Shown: piece by piece, positions 24,960 to 37,415 of the stretch
Numbering within the stretch: the first letter of the stretch is position 1
Layout: each line of letters begins with the position of its first letter
NCBI RefSeq assembly: GCF_014839805.1
Contig: NC_051124.1
Coordinates: forward strand, 5,456,001-5,520,000
Direction: 5' to 3'
DNA length: 64,000 bases
Source of the DNA: Manduca sexta
Taxonomy: Eukaryota; Arthropoda; Insecta; Lepidoptera; Sphingidae
Made by a program: the position numbers and the translations under genes
Notes under the pieces: generated by a model
Database searches by the model: none
The model's input: only the letters and a program-made list of their open reading frames with translations
Told to the model about the DNA's origin: nothing

Positions 24960-25280
24960 ATGCCGCCGAGATGACACCAATATTCCATCATATGGGTATA
25001 AATGAATTCTTGCTCAGGCGCACGCGCCGTCGCATCGTGTCCATTAGCTGCGTATTTAGTTTTATATTTAAATTAATTATTTACTCGTATAGTTATATTT
25101 TCACAATTATATAGTTCTAAAATTTTTTGGTGTTATTTTTTATTGAAAATAATATCCAGTGAATAAGTTGTTGCTCGCCATCTCGCTGCGTCTCACGCCC
25201 GATCATTTGATTTGAGATTCATATGCAACTCCGAATGCGTGAGTGTGAGAAGTGCGTGTTAAGTTCGGCCTTACCTAAAT
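24960..25280. promoter_or_regulatory. Repeat-free GC-richer segment of intron 1
   Basis: Two patches (CAGGCGCACGCGCCGTCGCA and CTCGCTGCGTCTCACGCCCG) flank an AT-rich core. No repeat match in the window and no ORF. It is a weak candidate for a conserved non-coding element. Confidence 0.2.
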
Positions 25281-26399
25281 GTCGTGCAAAGCAGTGTTTG
25301 ATGGATTCATCGCTAACTAGCATCTTTAGGTGTTTTACATTTCAGCCGGTTTATCTTCTTTTCTTTTTTATATTGCTTCCCTTACGCATTATGTTTGACT
25401 GAGTGCATACAGACCGAATATCTGTAATTATAATATTATGTTTACAACCGATATGAGAAGCAACGGTAGTTATTTTGCAACTGATCCGATGATATTTTAT
25501 TTTTTTATGTAGGGTACACTAACGTGACCCGCACCTGATGGTAAGAGGATTAGGGTTCAGTTTTAATATTAGTCTTGTAAATTATACATTAATTTCTGTT
25601 AATTCAAATCTTTGATAATTTATGTGCCGGGTTACTGATAACACTTAACCAATATTCTTGAAGACAGTTATTATCCAGTTATTATTGGATACATTTCACA
25701 TATTTAACGTCCTCTATAAACCTTATAAATGTGTAGTCAAATATTTCGTACTCCAACGTAATAGCTGTTTTATGTGACTAGATATGGGAGGTATCCGGTG
25801 GTGTGACCGCCGGCGGAAAGCCCTGATCCACTTAGCGTGTACGGGGATTTCGCTTTATTACACTTCCTTCTGTTAAGGGTCTATTACGGAATCTATTTCG
25901 GGTGTACGCTGGTATTCTGTAATACTTCTAATTGGTAGATTATGTAATGTTAAAATGAAGGTTAATTTTTACAACAATTAATATATTGTATATTAATATT
26001 ATGATTGTAGAGATTTTCCTAATTTTATTTTTTATTATTTATATTTAAATGCAGCTGTTTAAAGTAACACAATTCGCTGTAAGCTATAGCGCCAGCAACA
26101 ACCATAAATTCAAACCACAAACGTCGGCAGACGGAAGTGTCCACGCTATCCCGAGGAGTTAGACGTTAAGTTTCATTAACCTGAGTGATTGTATGGGTTG
26201 AAGTGTCCTTCCGAACGATTCCGTGTTTAAGCATTTCGCCAGAAAAACATTGCGCTAGTGGACCCAGACAGACATTAGCAAACAAAAGAACTACCCTGTG
26301 ATTCATAAAAATAGCGGCAAGCTTCGTTAGCACATTTTATGTAGAATCGGAGTTATCATAGTCATATCAGGGCTAGAGCATAAAAAGTCTTGAAAACCC

Positions 26400-26960
26400 A
26401 TTAGTTATGGGGCAAGCGCGGTCACGCATGTCGCCCGCATGCCTATCTCACTGGCCGGACGGCGGGCGGCGGGCGGCGGCGGTGCGGCAACACATTTTCT
26501 TCATTAACCTGTCCGCCTCCTACGCTTTTTTTTACATCGTAGTAAAAAGCTTAAGGTCTTTTCATATTAGAATATTCGCGTGTGTGCCGACGTAAATCAC
26601 TGGATTGTCACTGCGGTGGACTTATAATTTTATTGTCGGAGGAAGGCAACACGACAACGGCGTCACGCAAGCTGACGTTCGAAACTCACACGACAATACA
26701 CGGATCCAACGTTTTATTGTCCCCGCTCTAATAAGGACTTATTTAAAGTTAGATCTCACCTGAGATTGGACGTCTAGAACGGCCAATGGGCGCGCTCTTT
26801 CGTGAGAGATTAATTGTGCTCGTGCCGCAATATAAAGTGGATGGTTAAAATATTTTGATAGGTTCGCGCTCGGCTATGTGGCGCGGCCGCGCGACATGCC
26901 TCTCGGCTACAAGAATACAAGTTTCCAACTCGGCTGCGTGTTTACTTCGTTAGATAAGGA
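26400..26960. promoter_or_regulatory. CpG-rich island in intron 1 (candidate enhancer or alternative promoter)
   Basis: A GGCGGGCGGCGGGCGGCGGC run, a CCAAT motif in GGCCAATGGGCGCGC, and CGCGGCCGCGCGAC lie within 560 bases that are clearly GC-richer than the flanks. No repeat family of the window covers it. The 62-codon frame at its left end is not a recognised protein. Confidence 0.3.
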
Positions 26961-28977
26961 CTGAATAATTTCGAGTACTTAACAACTAACAACTTGAGTT
27001 AACTAACAGAAAAAAATATAATTTGCTTATCAGATTCCTAATACAATATAAATATCTTGATTGCCTTTGTGTATTACTTAAACATTTTATGGAAAACCGT
27101 CGACGGATGACTTGCGATTGTTTACGCACGACTGATACTGACCTTAAAAGAATTATTTTCGTGAATAATGTCGTGTTATGTGACCGGTAGGCACTTAGAC
27201 AGTTAATGTACAAAAGTAGGTTGTCCCCCGCATGGCATGTCGTGGCTATTGTGCTATTATGCGACAGGATGTCGAGCGGTCCGCTAATAGGTGTCATTAT
27301 TGTGTCGTTCAGAAATTGCTTCACTATCGGAGGAGTTATCACGGTCGCTTTATAGGTCCAGATTACATGGTATATACCTTTTACACGCGGTATATAAGTA
27401 GGCTTTGTAGGCCGGACTCCGCCCATAGTTTATTGTTCATTACGTGCTCTTAATTGAGTACGAGATTGTTTTTACATAGGAAATACAGTCAGTAAAGATG
27501 TATAAATTCTATTACATTTTTGTTTTAAATCGAAACACATAGTGATGAGCAAAAATACTTCTTAAATATCACTAAGAGTAATGATTTATTCAAATTTTGA
27601 TTGATCAGTAATGAATCGAATTAAACAAAGAGCTGTGAAAAGTAGTTGGTTGGTGTACGCAACGAACTATTTCTGCAATTAAGTATTTTAAACTTTTACC
27701 AAGCAGAACTTTTATTTTCTTTTGCATATACCTAATTAGTTCTAGTTTCCACAGCAAAACGTAACATTCATAGGCTTGCCCTGCGGCCGTCAATTGCTGA
27801 CATATTATTTAGCGACTATTACCGCGCTATTTGCTTCACGTTTAGATTATTATTAGTGCTACAAAGATAATACTTATTTTTTTTAAGTAAGATGACATGG
27901 TCCCTTACTCCAATAAATCTAACCACCACTAACCTTTAAAAACGGTATTTTAAATAAAATATGATATGTTTATGTCTATAATACAAAAGACATAAAATAT
28001 TCTAAAATATTATGTTTTAATAACCATTTGTTTTTTTTTCGACTGCGACGCTTTTATTCTTAGGTTTATCTTGGCCGTGAAATATACACTCCTTCTTTTT
28101 GTCCTAAGATAAAGCCTAACGATTCATGCGTATTTAGAAGTTAATTTAATTCCAACTTTAGCCTACAGTTTTCTCCTTAAACGCTGTGGCTACGGAACCA
28201 TCCCTAAAACATAATCGAAAATGCTGTTAACTTTTTTCATAAAATAACAAAAAAAAAGTCAGAATAATCATAGAAATATTTATGATAATAACCGCCACTT
28301 ATTGCTTTAAACGTTAAATTCTATCTCAGGCTCGGGAGACGGAAATCTAAAGCAGAAATTAGTAATCATAAAACTTCATGTATTTATGTGTTTATTTAGC
28401 CCCTAATTCAGCGATTTGAGTGTTATGATGAAACAGTATGCGCGGATATCCTTGCATGCAGATATGTTAGACATTCGACCACCGCCATGTCCCGTGCGAC
28501 CTCCTCTTTCTTGCCACTAACATTCTTACATCGTGAATTTTAACTATCTGAAATTATATGACCATTCGGTAATGGCTTGCGTTGTTCTTTTTCAAGTTTT
28601 GCTTAAAACAAAACTACTATGTTATATACCAGGACACTTTTTAATGATTATTATATTTAATTTCATGGAATTCTGTTCATTTGCCACAAGACAATCAAGG
28701 AGTGCAACTATATGTAATAAATAGAGATTTATTTTAATTTTTATAGAACATACAATGTTATGTATTCGACATTTCATTTTAGTTTATGTAAATTCAATTG
28801 TTTTAGCAAATTAATGATTTTATCTATATATTTTAATGAGGTGCACACATATAATATTTTATCATTGTTTCCCTGTTTTATTTTATCAAGAAAAACGTGC
28901 CGGTCATCATTAATAGGATAAATTAACAGACATGAATTATTATGAAATTATTAATATTATTGAGGTATGTTATGTCC

Positions 28978-29550
28978 TTGAAATTAAACTAATTTTCGGA
29001 TTCTATCGCGGTGTTAGTATTTTATTTTCTCCTGACGTGAAACACCGACGCTCGACGAAGTCTGCAGTCGCTGAACACTCTGAAGGAGGCGCCAATCATT
29101 ATCTGCGACTAGACAAGCCACAAATCCTCGCCAAAGAACACCGATTCCTGCCTAGGATGATTCGCGAGGCTATTGAAATTAAAAACATCCTAATTTCAAT
29201 AGGGAAGATGGTTGGAAGCTTGCACAAGCCTGGGATCCAGTTCTACATTTAATTAAATCGGAACCCAAAAGACCGGCTGCCAGACTTCAAGACACTGTGA
29301 GCTCATTCTGCGTAGATCGGACCACCAACAGCTAAAATTTAAAAAAATTAAACAAGTTGTATTATTGTAAAATGTAGGTAGATATTGTAACTTTGACTTT
29401 ACGGATGAACAACACCTCAGTCCCCCCCGTGACCATGAAGGCTGCAAAGTCTTCGAAACGTCGGGAGAAAATAAAATACTAACACCGCGATAGAATCCGA
29501 AAATTAGTTTAATTTCAATGTCTAACATTCGCGTAAACATAAGAAATCAG
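28978..29550 (+). mobile_element. Penelope-like element, 5'-truncated copy with 12-bp target duplication
   Basis: The plus strand holds a decayed C-terminal ORF. SAVAEH and ILAKEHRFLPRMIREAIEI lie in one frame at about 29055-29180. After a frameshift near 29185 the adjacent frame reads HPNFNREDGWKLAQAWDP. This pattern is typical of the GIY-YIG region at the C-terminus of Penelope-like retroelements. The 3' end (from about 29430) carries GAAACGTC at 29455-29462 and ends CGTAAACATAAGAAATCAG. Part of that end is repeated inverted at the left border. TATGTTATGTCC flanks the element at 28966-28977 and 29551-29562. It is not functional. Confidence 0.7.
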
Positions 29551-30404
29551 TATGTTATGTCCGTTAAAAATTATGAGCACAAAAATATTATAATGGGACC
29601 ACTCTGCAAACTTCCTTTATTAAATGAAAAAGGAATCACGCAAATTGTTTCACAAATCTCGAAGTAATCACTATAAATACATAAATGAATACCCGAACAT
29701 ACCTGTGAGCAAATCTGTTGCAAATATCAAAATAAAAAATTGGTAACACCTTAATATGTGCTAATTTTAATTGTTTTTTTATTTTGGCCACACTGAATAA
29801 ATAAATGCTCTCTCATAATTTCTTTTCAAATCAAGCTTACGTGTTTTATTTTAAAATCGATAGATGCGTTCAGGTATTTTAATTTGTAGAGAACTTTTAC
29901 AATGATTGTAGATTTGAATGGTGACTGACCAAAGTATTGATCTCTCCTCATAGTCATACAAAGTGTATGCTAAAATTTTACCACGTATGCAATATTATAT
30001 TCAAGCAAAATACTTGCAAAAAATTTACTTAGCATAGAAAATTTTCATAAAACTCATTAACACTTGGCTAGATTTGAGCAAGTCACGCCACAGTATTTAT
30101 GATCACTACTTGGACATTGCGGGGTGGACAGACACGTTGACCGTGACTCAGGCTGTACTCATTTTCATATTTTCAATAAAGATACGGGTTGACAACCTGT
30201 GTCGTGTCACTAATTTTATGGCGACTATATTAAGAAATAATTTATCGTTAAAGAAATATATTCAAGCAATTATAAAGCTTTTCATTAGTAGAGGAAGCCA
30301 TTGTCCATTAATGGAACAGTGCCTATAGACTATAGGCTATAATTTTAATACAGGTCTAATATAAATACTTACTTAATTGTTATGTAACACTGTTAATCTT
30401 TAAT

Positions 30405-30610
30405 TGTTATGAAGAGGTGGCTTTGTGGTAGAGTGCCTGTCCGGGCATCGTACCGGCTACCGGTTATAGTTTGAAAAAAAAAATGTCCTGCTGAACTAAT
30501 AATACAGAATAGTATGGTATTGTTTATAGGCTAGCAGGAATGGTGATGTGTGTATGTCGGTAGAATTGCTATTGGATTTCGGGACCTTAGGGTATTTTAG
30601 AATCCGTATA
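30405..30610 (+). repeat. Possible tRNA-like repeat head
   Basis: GAGGTGGCTTTGTGGTAGAGTG resembles an A box region and CTACCGGTTATAG a decayed B box, followed by an A run. Single copy in this window, so the call is weak. Confidence 0.25.
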
Positions 30611-32792
30611 AAAACCTCATAATCTTTCTCAACCTCTGTTATTTATTCTACTATTTGTCTATTATTTATTATTTCCTATGATGTAACAGAGCGGATACTT
30701 TGTTATATCTAGTAACAAAGTTAAACGCAAGAAACTCATGTATATTTGGTATCTAATAACTTGTGCCAATTTTGATTGTCTAACTTGGAAATTAAACTTA
30801 CCTATAATCTTGTCAATTTGTTCTATTCAATAACTCAAAGAATATAAACACATGTAAAAATATATTCGCAGTAACCATTTATTAGTTTATTTTTAATTCT
30901 GAAACTCATTGCGCATTATAATACTATTATTTAAGTAAATCAAGCTGTGAATTGAAAACATTTATTTATGTTAGATTAGATAAATAGCATATTCACCGTG
31001 ATGGCTGTATTTTATTGTGGCTGGCACTTAAGCAAATCATCAACTTTGATTGTGGTGATATAAAATTCATGCATCGTGATGCTAGATGTGGCCATTATTT
31101 TAAGTTTGAGTATTCAATTTATTTGTACTTCTATCACAGTAATAAAGTTGTAGTTTATTTGTTTTTTATAAGGAAATATATCAAAATTATGGTTTGAAGC
31201 GATAAAGTCAAAATAATGTTTGGTTTACACTTCTTGTGTACAACACTATTATTAGTATGAATCGTGGTGATGCCAGTTAGTTTTTAAGATGCTTATTGGA
31301 TAAATAAAATTCAATGTTATTTAGAATAATTTGTATAATGTTATATTCTATTATGAAACCGAGTTTGTATACGTCATTTTGAAATTTTGTTACTAAATGA
31401 AAGCACATTCTACTTCTTGAAATAATATGTTACAATAAGTTACTTGATATGTAGAAGTAAAATCAAAAAAGTGTAAATTTCGAACAAAATAAAGTCTAAT
31501 AAAAATAATTTTACAATTACGCGTTATCATTATTCATGGATGATTTTTGGTGCAATATTAATAGAAGTAAAGACGAATATGTGGTTTCATTTATTAACGT
31601 AATATCAAAATGACCTGGTATAATATGAAAATAATAAAACTGCAAATCACTTCCATTCTTCGTACAGCCATATTTTGCCCATTAGTTCATTTTAGGGGTA
31701 GATGATGTATCCAGATAGGAGGGGTCAAGTGTCCCCCCAGGGGGTGAAATGTTCATAAAAGGGGGGTAATTTCTGACCACGCAGTCAGATCAAATATGGT
31801 GATAAGTCGTACGGCGGAAAACAAGACAGCAATTTTATGTGAAATTTTGAACTCCTTAATTGACCGACAGATAGTATCACGCTATGGATATTTAAAATTA
31901 ACTTTTAATTATTCTCTGTTAGGGGAATGTTATATGATTTGTTTGCTTTTCGTGTAAATTGTTTGGTTTGTTATAATACATCAATCCGAAATATTTTGTC
32001 CTGTGAGCATATTTATGAAACAAAGATTTCATAAACATGCATTATTTCATATTTACCTAAATATATACAAGAAATTGCACCGTCCCACAAGAATAAAATA
32101 AAAAAAGATCAAAAGGTCACTAAGTTACCTACTTATAAAAATTAAACGCAATGATATAAAAATATATTCTTTAGGTTTATTAGGTTACAAATTTATTGTA
32201 GATTTAACTTTTTAATTTAATCTTTACATCACCTCCATGAAAGTAAAATAAAAATATATTTTATCTATCTATATATTTTGTATGTATAACGCTATAGACA
32301 TAATATCCATATTCCATAAATACGATAAACGCTCCGACCTCTGCACTGCATCCATATGTTACGCAGAAACCCCTTACAAGAAACTATCACACTTAACACG
32401 AGTATTGGCGACAAGAGGGCGATTTTTATAACTCTCACCAGATGGCGCATGTCATTTAGTGTTGCACCCTCTGCTAGCATAACTTGAACTACATATCCCC
32501 CACAACTCCCCTTTATTGTACGCAAACGTTAGAGCTAGTGAGGTCGTCTTATATAGGGCGATGTCTATAAGGTTAGGAGTCAAAAGAATCCGTTTCGCTA
32601 TAACATCAATAACTTCGACGCCAGTAATTGATCGTTGGGTATAACAATATCATAATTCAATTTTGTTTATATCGTTTGTTCGGTATTTATATAACGTTAT
32701 GCTATTATATACAGGAGTTCCTTTATATTCTGGAGTTCGAACTCAAAACCTTTCTGGATTGGTACCTAAGATATTTCACTATCACTAGACTA

Positions 32793-33105
32793 GTAATAAT
32801 AATATCAGCCCTGTATTATATATGTCCTACTGCTGGACACGGGCCTCCTCTAGTACTGAGAGGTATTAGGCTTTATTCCATCACGGTGGCCTAGTGCGGA
32901 ATGATAGACTTCAAACACCCTCAAAATTGCTATAGAGAGCTTTTCAGATGTTATTCTGGTCTTCTTCGATGTTTCCCATCACCGTTAAAGCAAGCTATAA
33001 CTCACAAAGAATACATAGATTATTTTAGAAAAGTCAGAAGTGTGTGCCCTTGGTATTTGAACCTGTGGACGATAGCCTAGTTGGGTTTGGGGCGGACTGC
33101 CGAGA
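32793..33105 (-). mobile_element. SINE family A with inverted 5' head
   Basis: From 32793 to 33070 the sequence is a minus-strand A copy running from the tail (CAGCCCTGTATTATATATG) to CCTTGGTATTTGAACCTGTGGAC. The head that should follow in the same orientation instead reads forward at 33071-33105: GATAGCCTAGTTGGGTTTGG to GACTGCCGAGAC. It is exactly the A box segment, flipped in place. This is the structure expected from a 5' inversion during reverse transcription (twin priming) or from a local template switch. Confidence 0.8.
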
Positions 33106-33161
33106 CTAGATTAGTAAGACACATTATTCACCTGTTCACACTTGAACTAAAACTATTTAGT

Positions 33162-33272
33162 TGATTTTATCAAAATCTTTGAAATGTCAGGAAAAAGTTA
33201 TAATATAACAAACCGCGATAAAATACGCAAAATAGTTTTATTTCAATATCTAACATTCGCGTAAACATAAGA
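33162..33272 (+). mobile_element. Penelope-like element, solo 3' end
   Basis: TCTTTGAAATGTCAGGAAAA is a decayed form of the family's TCTTCGAAACGTCGGGAGAA. It is followed by CCGCGATAAAATACGC and the terminal CTAACATTCGCGTAAACATA. No other part of the element is present. Confidence 0.6.
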
Positions 33273-33646
33273 AATAACTACTCACACTTCCTCCTTAATT
33301 ATGTATCTACTCCATAACTGGTGTTACTACTGCAAAGCATTGATTTTATCCTGTATTGAAATTGCCTTATCCGCCATCACATCATAGTGCGAAAATTGGC
33401 AATAATGCATTCTAATATTCACTTGTGTTCAATCCAAGTATTCACTTGTTGCGCTTCTGTCTTCACTGAGAAACAGTGGCCGTTTTTTGTTTTGTGGTAA
33501 GGCGTGAATTACAATAGGTATTCTTATATAATTCGTTATTGATTATATTTTAATAATATTTTAACTTTTATTAACGCTAATCATAATGCTACGAAAATAC
33601 ACATTTTATTCATGTTTGTAATAGTTCTTTTTATGAAAAAGAATTT

Positions 33647-33897
33647 ACGCACACACACTCACACCTTATATCCTCGAAGGAGTAAGCTGAGCAACTATTG
33701 CATTAATTTTCCGCCGTGTGTATTCCGTCCCATGATGTAATAGGGGGCGAGCCTATCGTCATATTGGGCACAGATTCTAGACTCGGGGCTGATACAAAGT
33801 AGAAAAACCCCATATCACTTTTTTTGACCGGGAAATTGACTCGAGACCTCACCACAGCAGACGTACCGTAATTCAACTACGCCACCGAGGCAGTCAA
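33647..33897 (-). mobile_element. SINE family B, near full length
   Basis: From an AC-rich tail through CCGTCCCATGATGTAATAGG, GGGCGAGCCTATCGTCATAT and CTCGGGGCTGATACAAAG to the head AACTACGCCACCGAGGCAG, this matches family B on the minus strand over its whole length, with scattered changes. Confidence 0.75.
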
Positions 33898-35639
33898 ATG
33901 TAATTTTCAATATGAAAAAGAAATCTAATTGTAAATAGGTGTTTGGCTTACTCGAATGCTATAAAATTGACTCACCATTTCAATTCTAATTCGACTCTAT
34001 TCCAATTTGAATTTCTCCTATTTCACTTAACGACCGCGATTCTCCGTAATCTATACCGTACGTTAGATATTATGTTTTACGAGCGTCTAAATTCTTACTA
34101 AGCAAGCCAATTTGAAGAACCGCAATTGCATACTACCCTCGGCGATTTCGCCTAATGACATCGCCGAAACAACTCTACGATGTTGCGCTTCCTTTCAAAC
34201 GCCTGCTTTGTTAGCCAAATTGTTACGATTTATAGCTTCTACTTTAATCTAAGTGGTATATTTTGAGTCTGTCTGTATTGCGGCCTTTGATAATTTTCCC
34301 AGTAAGGTTAGAGTAATAATATATAAGTGTTTTCGTATCGAAATTTACTACCTATTGTATATATTTTTGAATTATATATTTCATAATGTTCATGTAATAC
34401 CTTAAATGTGATGTTTCATTAGTTTACTAAACTAGTTACATTGCGAACAATAGCTTGATTACGTATCGAGTACTGAGGTATTGTTTACCGATTTTCACCT
34501 AAGGATGAAACTTGAAAGTTATTGTTTGTACGTAAACTTCCGACAAGGTGTTATATTAGCCCTCCCCGAGTCCTCGAATTTACAACAATACAAAAGGCTG
34601 ACCTTAACATTTGACTCGTTCTACGTGTATTAGAAGTTATGTCGTAATACGATACAAAAAACATAGCATTATTCAAACACAAATGTTTCGTTAACTGCAG
34701 ATTCTTACTTGCATTGAAATAAAGATTTTTTCCCCAACTTGTTCAATTTTGCCGCTTGGAGATTACATAAACAATATCAGAGGGTGCTAAGGCGGCCGAT
34801 GGCGGCATAACTGCTGGACGAAGCATTGGACGGGAGGTTAATTAAACAATAAATAGCGGCTCGAAGGCGAGGCCTAACGATTATTATATTCAAAACGCGG
34901 CAGCTTTGAATTCGCATCACTCGCCAGTAATGTGTCAACCGAGCGTGGGCACCTATTTTGGATACGTCAAGACTTTTTCGCATGAAACTTTACTACAACC
35001 AAGCAAGGTTTTAAAATTGATACATTACAGATTTATGATGTGGTGTATGAGCGAGTTATTATGGTTCTATTTTATTTAAAAAAAAAGTTTTCAGTTCAAC
35101 TTACTTTAAACTAGTAATTCTCTTAGGAAATAGATTTTGTATAAGTTGACATTATCTCCGATTGTCATGTAAACATTTGAAGCATTTGTTAATTATCATG
35201 CTCTGACTTACATTGATTGTCGCAACACATAATACGTTTTGTTTGACGAAGGGGCTTTCATTACTATGGATTCGTCCTTGGCTCGATAAGTCGCGACTCG
35301 CGAGTAAGTTTCATTTATGATGTAACCGAACAACGCGTTAGATTCGTTTGTATTGTTACTTGAAATAAGATTATGAGTTATGTATGTAAGGCTTATGGAA
35401 GTTTTATTCTGTATGTTTACGTTTACTCATTATAAAATGATTTGGTCATTAATGTTTATTAAAGACTGATAGAAAAGGATTTAATAAAAAAAATATATAT
35501 TATATTAAAAAGGATCTTAATTAAAAATGTTTGTATAATATGTTACACGTACTAAAAACGAAACCTATTATCCTCAAATTTCTTTTATAAATTAACAGAT
35601 AAGTAATCAAGCAATTACACAAATTGAAATTTCTACAAT

Positions 35640-35960
35640 TCTACGATAAATATCGCACGACTGCGCGAATAGCCACCTACCAGTCATTACCGCTTGCTCG
35701 TTAACGCTCTCTAATTGCATCGGGTTAATATAGACTTTGTTAAATAAAATCTCTCATCTCGCTCCCCGCTCCCCTCCCCGCCACCGCCCCCTCCCTCCGC
35801 CCCCGGCTGGAGTTTTTTCGTTATTTAGCACGCTGCAGATGCCCTTAATGACGCGCTCTGAAACTTACGATGACACTTGGCGTTGCTCTACCGACGTCCG
35901 CGTTAGATGTTAATTGCACAAGGAATTAAAGAATTTCCGTTCTTCTACGAAATTAATGGG
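35640..35960. promoter_or_regulatory. GC-rich, C-tract island in intron 1 (candidate regulatory DNA)
   Basis: A pyrimidine block (CGCTCCCCTCCCCGCCACC and neighbouring runs at 35760-35810) lies within a CpG-containing, repeat-free segment also holding ACGATGACACTTGGCG and CTACCGACGTCCGCG. No frame is open. Enhancer function is a guess from composition and isolation. Confidence 0.25.
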
Positions 35961-36715
35961 AAGGCCTATGTACAGGGGTCGGGAAATATGTTGTGCTATT
36001 TATGACTTTAAATTAACTTTTTAAATTTGTTTGTCTGGGGTTCAATTCTTTTTAGATATATTATAAATATTTTAGGCTGTATATTTAAGATGATTAGAGA
36101 TATGACATATAATAGAACATTTTTAAAATTAATTCTTAGTTTCTAAATATTAATAGGGTTATTAATTATGAATAATGGATGTCTGACATTTAATAGAAGT
36201 AGATCAAGCTTAAACATTATGTTAGGAAAGTAATTTAAAAAATGCTACAATATAATATAATATAATTAATTTACCAATGTTATACGTAGATATATAAATA
36301 TTGTTTTTTTGTGGTACAGTTATGACGTAAAGTTAAATTCACCACTACTCAATCACCACCTATTAAATCACCACAGACCTATTCAAAATCGATGCAAAGT
36401 TACTTGTCTATACATTACTCGGTGTTACGTTTCGGATGATGAGCCCTATTTGAAAGGCTTAAACAACTCGCTGGCTCACCATTACAAGGTTCTATGTAAT
36501 ATTTGCACAAATTGAATTATATATTCACATAATTTTATATCTTTTTTGGTAAAAAAAAAATCCAATAATGGCGAAATATAAGAAAAGGAAGAATCGAGAA
36601 TTATTCTCTTTTCTAATGCTTATTCTTTTTCTTTAAAGTTCGCAGCAATGCGTTATTCTTTTGGAGATGGTCGTCAGGATGTTTATGGTCAGGAGAGACC
36701 ATTTACCATCAGATA

Positions 36716-36932
36716 CTTAATGATTTCTTACGTTTACGCGAATGTTAGACATTGAAATTAAACTAATTTTCCGGATTCTATCGCGGTTTTTTGTTTTTTA
36801 TTTTTCTCCCGACGTTTCGAAGACTTTGCAGCCTTCATGGTCACGGGGGGGGGGGGGGGGGGGGGGGGAAAAGAAATAAAAAACAAAAACCGCGATAGAA
36901 TCCGGAAAATAAGTTTAATTTCAACATCAGAT
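36716..36932. mobile_element. Penelope-like terminal repeats as a fold-back, with a 24-base G tract
   Basis: The left end ACGCGAATGTTAGACATTGA through TCCGGATTCTATCGCGGTTT is answered on the right by ACCGCGATAGAATCCGGAAA and AATTTCAACATC. The left arm runs on through GACGTTTCGAAGACTTTGCA to GTCACG, then an uninterrupted G run at 36845-36868. Other copies have about three to seven G or C at that point. No coding part. Confidence 0.65.
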
Positions 36933-37172
36933 ACTTGTCCGTTTGCCACACTGTAATATCTTCATCTTCATTAACTTTTTTCAACCTTTTAGGTTTAGGT
37001 TTCCTTCAACATTTTCTATTCGTTGAAGTATTGAACTATTTAATCTAACTTAGTCCAGCGACTTTCTTCACGTTATCACTTTTGTTATATTCCTTAATGG
37101 CCTTTTGTTTCAATTGTTTCTACTCTTTTCGAAAGGTCTATGGTATGGACTTTTTTATTTTTTTCCCTTTTT

Positions 37173-37415
37173 TATACAGGCATGCCAAAGTGACCTCATT
37201 ATAGCAGATAGTAAGTGAAGTGGGGTCCAATAGAATGTCTATTGACGAGATATGATTACCCTGATTAACCTGTGGGAGCCGGGTATACACAGGCTGATCC
37301 CTGAACGCCACACACTTAAATGATTCCACTATGGCCACTATGGCGGGTTTTAACACTTTGTGTACGGTGGTCCCTATCCGGGTGGATATAAAGTATATCA
37401 TACCACGAATTTATT
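37173..37415 (+). repeat. Interspersed repeat family C, copy 2
   Basis: It starts TTTATACAGGCATGCCAAAG and contains GCTGATCCCTGAACGCCACA, GGCGGGTTTTAACACTTTGT and CTATCCGGGTGGATATAAAG, in the same order as the copies at 15777 and 58399. The minus-strand ORF over it is a shadow. Confidence 0.7.

Noticed and set aside
27391..27398. TATATAAG, TATA-box-like
   Set aside because: No exon, initiator or CpG context follows. Expected by chance in AT-rich DNA.
26986..27426. 146-codon minus-strand ORF, the longest in the window
   Set aside because: Ser/Thr/Ile-rich, low-information sequence with no recognisable domain. One ORF of this size can arise by chance in 64 kb, and no splice or promoter context supports it.
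28932..29540. Two ORFs (106 and 95 codons) on opposite strands
   Set aside because: The plus-strand one is the decayed Penelope-like coding remnant. The minus-strand one is a shadow of the terminal repeat.
32293..32569. Possible MITE with 9-bp inverted ends (TATAGACAT / ATGTCTATA)
   Set aside because: No target duplication and no second copy in the window. A 9-bp inverted match at this distance can be chance.
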